DNA of 17,685 nt from JAMBLL01 sp036985935 (GTDB taxonomy: Bacteria; Actinomycetota; Acidimicrobiia; Spongiisociales; UBA5794): NCBI GenBank assembly GCA_036985935.1, contig BTQP01000026.1, forward strand, positions 1 to 17,685, written 5' to 3'. Shown piece by piece: positions 15,858-17,685 of this stretch. The notes beneath the pieces are model-generated. The model had not been told where the DNA came from, did not search any database, and saw nothing but the letters and a program-made list of their open reading frames with translations. The number at the start of each line of letters is the position of its first letter. Positions within the stretch are counted from its first letter, which is position 1. Position numbers and translations under genes: made by a program.

Positions 15858-16256
15858 TTGACGGATTACAGTGGGCTCGTACTCGATGTGACGGCCTCGG
15901 ACGCCACACTCGACAAGGACTTCCTCGAGCGCATTGGGCACCCCGTCCTCGTCTGCCATGGTCCCGCATGGGGCCGTGCGTGCCCCATCATCGCTGGCGA
16001 CTGTCCGATGGTCGACGCCGCTCACGGGGTCATTTTCCAACTTGATCTCGATCGCCCGCAACATCGGGTGATCCTCAGGCGATACCAGGAGGTGCTCAAA
16101 GAAGATGTACCAATCATGGTCGTCGTGACAAGGGAGCAAGAAGAACTCTATCCCGAACTTCTCATCGGTGTTCAGGTGTGGTACGAACCGCCGACGATCG
16201 CTCACCTCGACGGATTCGCTGCTCAGACTGAAGCTGCGGACGACCTCAGGGTATGA
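15858..16256 (+). CDS. Conserved-looking hypothetical protein, 132 aa
   Basis: I do not recognise this protein. From the TTG at 15858 (GGGAGG ends 4 nt upstream) it reads MTDYSGLVLDVTASD and has an alpha/beta pattern: a hydrophobic strand HPVLVCHGP (28-36), a cysteine-bearing segment ACPIIAGDCPM (41-51), strand GVIFQLDLD (57-65), a helix HRVILRRYQEVL (69-80), strand VPIMVVV (84-90) and a final GVQVWYEPP (104-112). Cys33, Cys42 and Cys49 are close together. No signal peptide or TM segment is present, so it is likely cytosolic. The layout is reminiscent of a small Rossmann-like or receiver-type fold, but the Asp/Thr/Lys set of a true receiver is not apparent. It is divergent from valS and 136 nt upstream of the amidohydrolase, in the same direction. 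The start is moderately uncertain. Confidence 0.75.
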   Translation: MTDYSGLVLDVTASDATLDKDFLERIGHPVLVCHGPAWGRACPIIAGDCPMVDAAHGVIFQLDLDRPQHRVILRRYQEVLKEDVPIMVVVTREQEELYPELLIGVQVWYEPPTIAHLDGFAAQTEAADDLRV

Positions 16257-16392
16257 GATCGAAAACGTTGTTGCCTCGTTCCTGACGGTACACGGGGCCC
16301 GACAACTCAAGCCTCTCTGAAGTCTCCGAACTGCTCATCATGCAGCCGGTTACTGACGAATGTACATTCTCTCTACCAACACCTGGAGGGAC

Positions 16393-17610
16393 GTGACGAT
16401 CCGTATCAAGGCAGATTTGGTGATTCCAGGCCGCGGGAACCCCATCGAGCACGGCACGGTGATCCTCACAGGCGACACGATCGCCTACGCGGGACGAACA
16501 TCGGACGCACCACAGACCCCGGATGTAGACACAGTTCGAGTTCTGGTAGTAATGCCTGGGCTTTGGGAATGCCACGCACATTTCGTCGGACTCGATGTCG
16601 CCGATATCGAGTCACAAATCACCGAACCGGTTGCACGCCGGGCAGCTCGGGCGGTCGGTGATCTCAAAAGGACCCTGATGGGTGGAGTGACTTCCGCTCG
16701 AGAAATGGGTGGACACGGTCTTGAGATCCAGCCCGCGATTGCGTCCGGACAGGTCATTGGACCCACGGTATACGGCGCAGGTCGGATCCTCTCGACGACC
16801 GGTGGTCACGCAGACATTCACGCCCTGCCCCTCGACGCGCTTCACCGTATCGACCACCTCGGCCTGCTCTGTGACGGTGTCCCCGAAGTCATGAAGGCGG
16901 TGCGGCTGAACCTCCGAAGCAACGCAAAGGTGATCAAGATATGTGCATCAGGCGGAGTGATGTCCGAGATGGATCATCCGATCCATCAACAATTCTCCGA
17001 AACCGAACTCGTCGCGATCGTCGAGGAGGCAGCGCGTGCAGAACGTATCGTTGGTGCTCATTGCCACGGACTCCCCGGAATCATGGCGGCTCTCAAAGCG
17101 GGTGTGAAGACGATCGAGCATGGATCGTACATGAACGATGAGGCAGCAGATCTCATGGTCGGCAACGATGCGATCTTCGTCCCGACCCGGTTCGTCATCG
17201 AAACGCTGCTTCACCAGGAGGATCGCCTTCCCCGGTATGCATACGAGAAGGGGTTACTGGTTTCAGAACACCATGACAACGCGATGAAGTCCGCGATCGC
17301 ACGAGGTGTGAAGTTCGCGATGGGCACAGACATATTCGTGAGCGGCGATCTCTACGGTCAGAACTCTTTGGAGATCAAACTGCTCCAGGACGCCGGTATG
17401 ACAGCGATCGAGGCGATTGAGGCGGCAACCGCAAATGGACCGGACACCCTCGGAGCGCAAGCGCCACAGTCGGGTCAACTCAAGGTCGGGTATGACGCTG
17501 ATGTCATAGCGGTCGACTTCAACCCACTTGAGGACAACAGCGGCTGGGGCGACCCCGATCGCGTGACTCACGTGTGGAAGTCGGGGCAGCTCGAGAAGGA
17601 ACCAGGATGA
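16393..17610 (+). CDS. Metal-dependent amidohydrolase (imidazolonepropionase/prolidase-like)
   Basis: A cytosolic TIM-barrel amidohydrolase of about 405 residues, from the group containing Xaa-Pro/Xaa-Arg dipeptidases and imidazolonepropionase-like enzymes. From the GTG at 16393 the N-terminal beta-sandwich strand reads TIRIKADLVIPGRG. Metal ligands fit the family: His61 and His63 in ECHAHF, Lys182 in KVIKICASGG (bridging carboxylysine), His223/His225 in GAHCHG, His243 in TIEHGS and Asp313 in MGTDIF. The C-terminal GYDADVIAVDFNPL returns to the sandwich domain. No signal peptide is visible. The substrate is not predictable; a dipeptide or cyclic amide is plausible. The GTG start has GGAGG only 3 nt upstream, which is tight. 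An in-frame ATG at 16360 adds 11 residues but has no ribosome site. It converges with the next gene, the stops being 3 nt apart. Confidence 0.93.
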   Translation: MTIRIKADLVIPGRGNPIEHGTVILTGDTIAYAGRTSDAPQTPDVDTVRVLVVMPGLWECHAHFVGLDVADIESQITEPVARRAARAVGDLKRTLMGGVTSAREMGGHGLEIQPAIASGQVIGPTVYGAGRILSTTGGHADIHALPLDALHRIDHLGLLCDGVPEVMKAVRLNLRSNAKVIKICASGGVMSEMDHPIHQQFSETELVAIVEEAARAERIVGAHCHGLPGIMAALKAGVKTIEHGSYMNDEAADLMVGNDAIFVPTRFVIETLLHQEDRLPRYAYEKGLLVSEHHDNAMKSAIARGVKFAMGTDIFVSGDLYGQNSLEIKLLQDAGMTAIEAIEAATANGPDTLGAQAPQSGQLKVGYDADVIAVDFNPLEDNSGWGDPDRVTHVWKSGQLEKEPG

Positions 17611-17613
17611 CTT

Positions 17614-17685
17614 TCACATAACCGGTCTGAAGTCGACCTCATCCAGTGCGTGGTGGGCCTCGCCCGCAGTTGTCTTTGTCGTGTT
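17614..17685 (-). CDS. C-terminal end of an unidentified gene (cut by window edge)
   Basis: An open minus-strand frame enters from the right edge and ends at TGA 17616-17614, encoding 23 residues with the end ALDEVDFRPVM. It is convergent with the amidohydrolase with only 3 nt between stops. The composition looks protein-like, but the piece is too short to assign a family. Confidence 0.45.
   Translation of the reverse strand, partial: NTTKTTAGEAHHALDEVDFRPVM

Noticed and set aside
15807..16310. Minus-strand 167-codon frame opposite the 132-aa gene
   Set aside because: The plus-strand frame has a ribosome site and an alpha/beta pattern; this one reads as its shadow, with no coherent hydrophobic pattern.

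Overview
The window is 17.7 kb of bacterial chromosome, moderately GC-rich by eye. It looks actinobacterial. The gene order valS-folC-ndk-mreB-mreC-mreD-pbp2-rodA is the arrangement I know from Streptomyces and other MreB-containing actinomycetes. The GTG/TTG starts, GGAGG-type ribosome sites and an acidic, threonine-rich secreted proteome fit this. Several features (moderate GC, no DUF4233-type gene between folC and ndk, an oversized PBP2) point to a deeper actinobacterial lineage, possibly Acidimicrobiia. That placement is an inference.

Layout. Everything from 15485 down to 1 is on the minus strand, so read right to left. First comes valyl-tRNA synthetase, then folylpolyglutamate synthase, nucleoside diphosphate kinase, and the elongasome block mreB, mreC, mreD, PBP2 and rodA. 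The elongasome genes are tightly packed: mreC/mreD and mreD/PBP2 share ATGA overlaps, PBP2/rodA share TGATG, and mreB-mreC are 11 nt apart. After a 146-nt gap comes a second co-directional group: a secreted lipoprotein, a 4-TM membrane protein, a 6-TM protein with a His/Cys-rich C-terminal domain (translationally coupled by ATGA), an APC-family permease and the N-terminal two thirds of thymidine kinase, which runs off the left edge.

Right of valS is a 372-nt divergent intergenic region (15486-15857) with two strong inverted repeats. The one nearer valS is followed by a T-rich tail in the valS direction, which suggests attenuation of valS. Beyond it, on the plus strand, lie a 132-aa protein of unknown function and a metal-dependent amidohydrolase. 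The last 72 nt hold the C-terminal end of a convergent, unidentified minus-strand gene.

How the genes work together. MreB filaments, MreC, MreD, the transpeptidase PBP2 and the glycosyltransferase RodA form the lateral-wall elongation machine. Protein synthesis (valS), one-carbon/folate metabolism (folC) and nucleotide supply (ndk, with tdk further on) sit on the same strand, a growth-linked super-cluster.

I saw no tRNA or rRNA gene, CRISPR array, insertion sequence, phage gene or defence system. The most unusual items are the large insertions in PBP2, the structured valS leader, and the two-gene membrane module with the His/Cys domain. I found no clear evidence of a wholly new multi-gene system.
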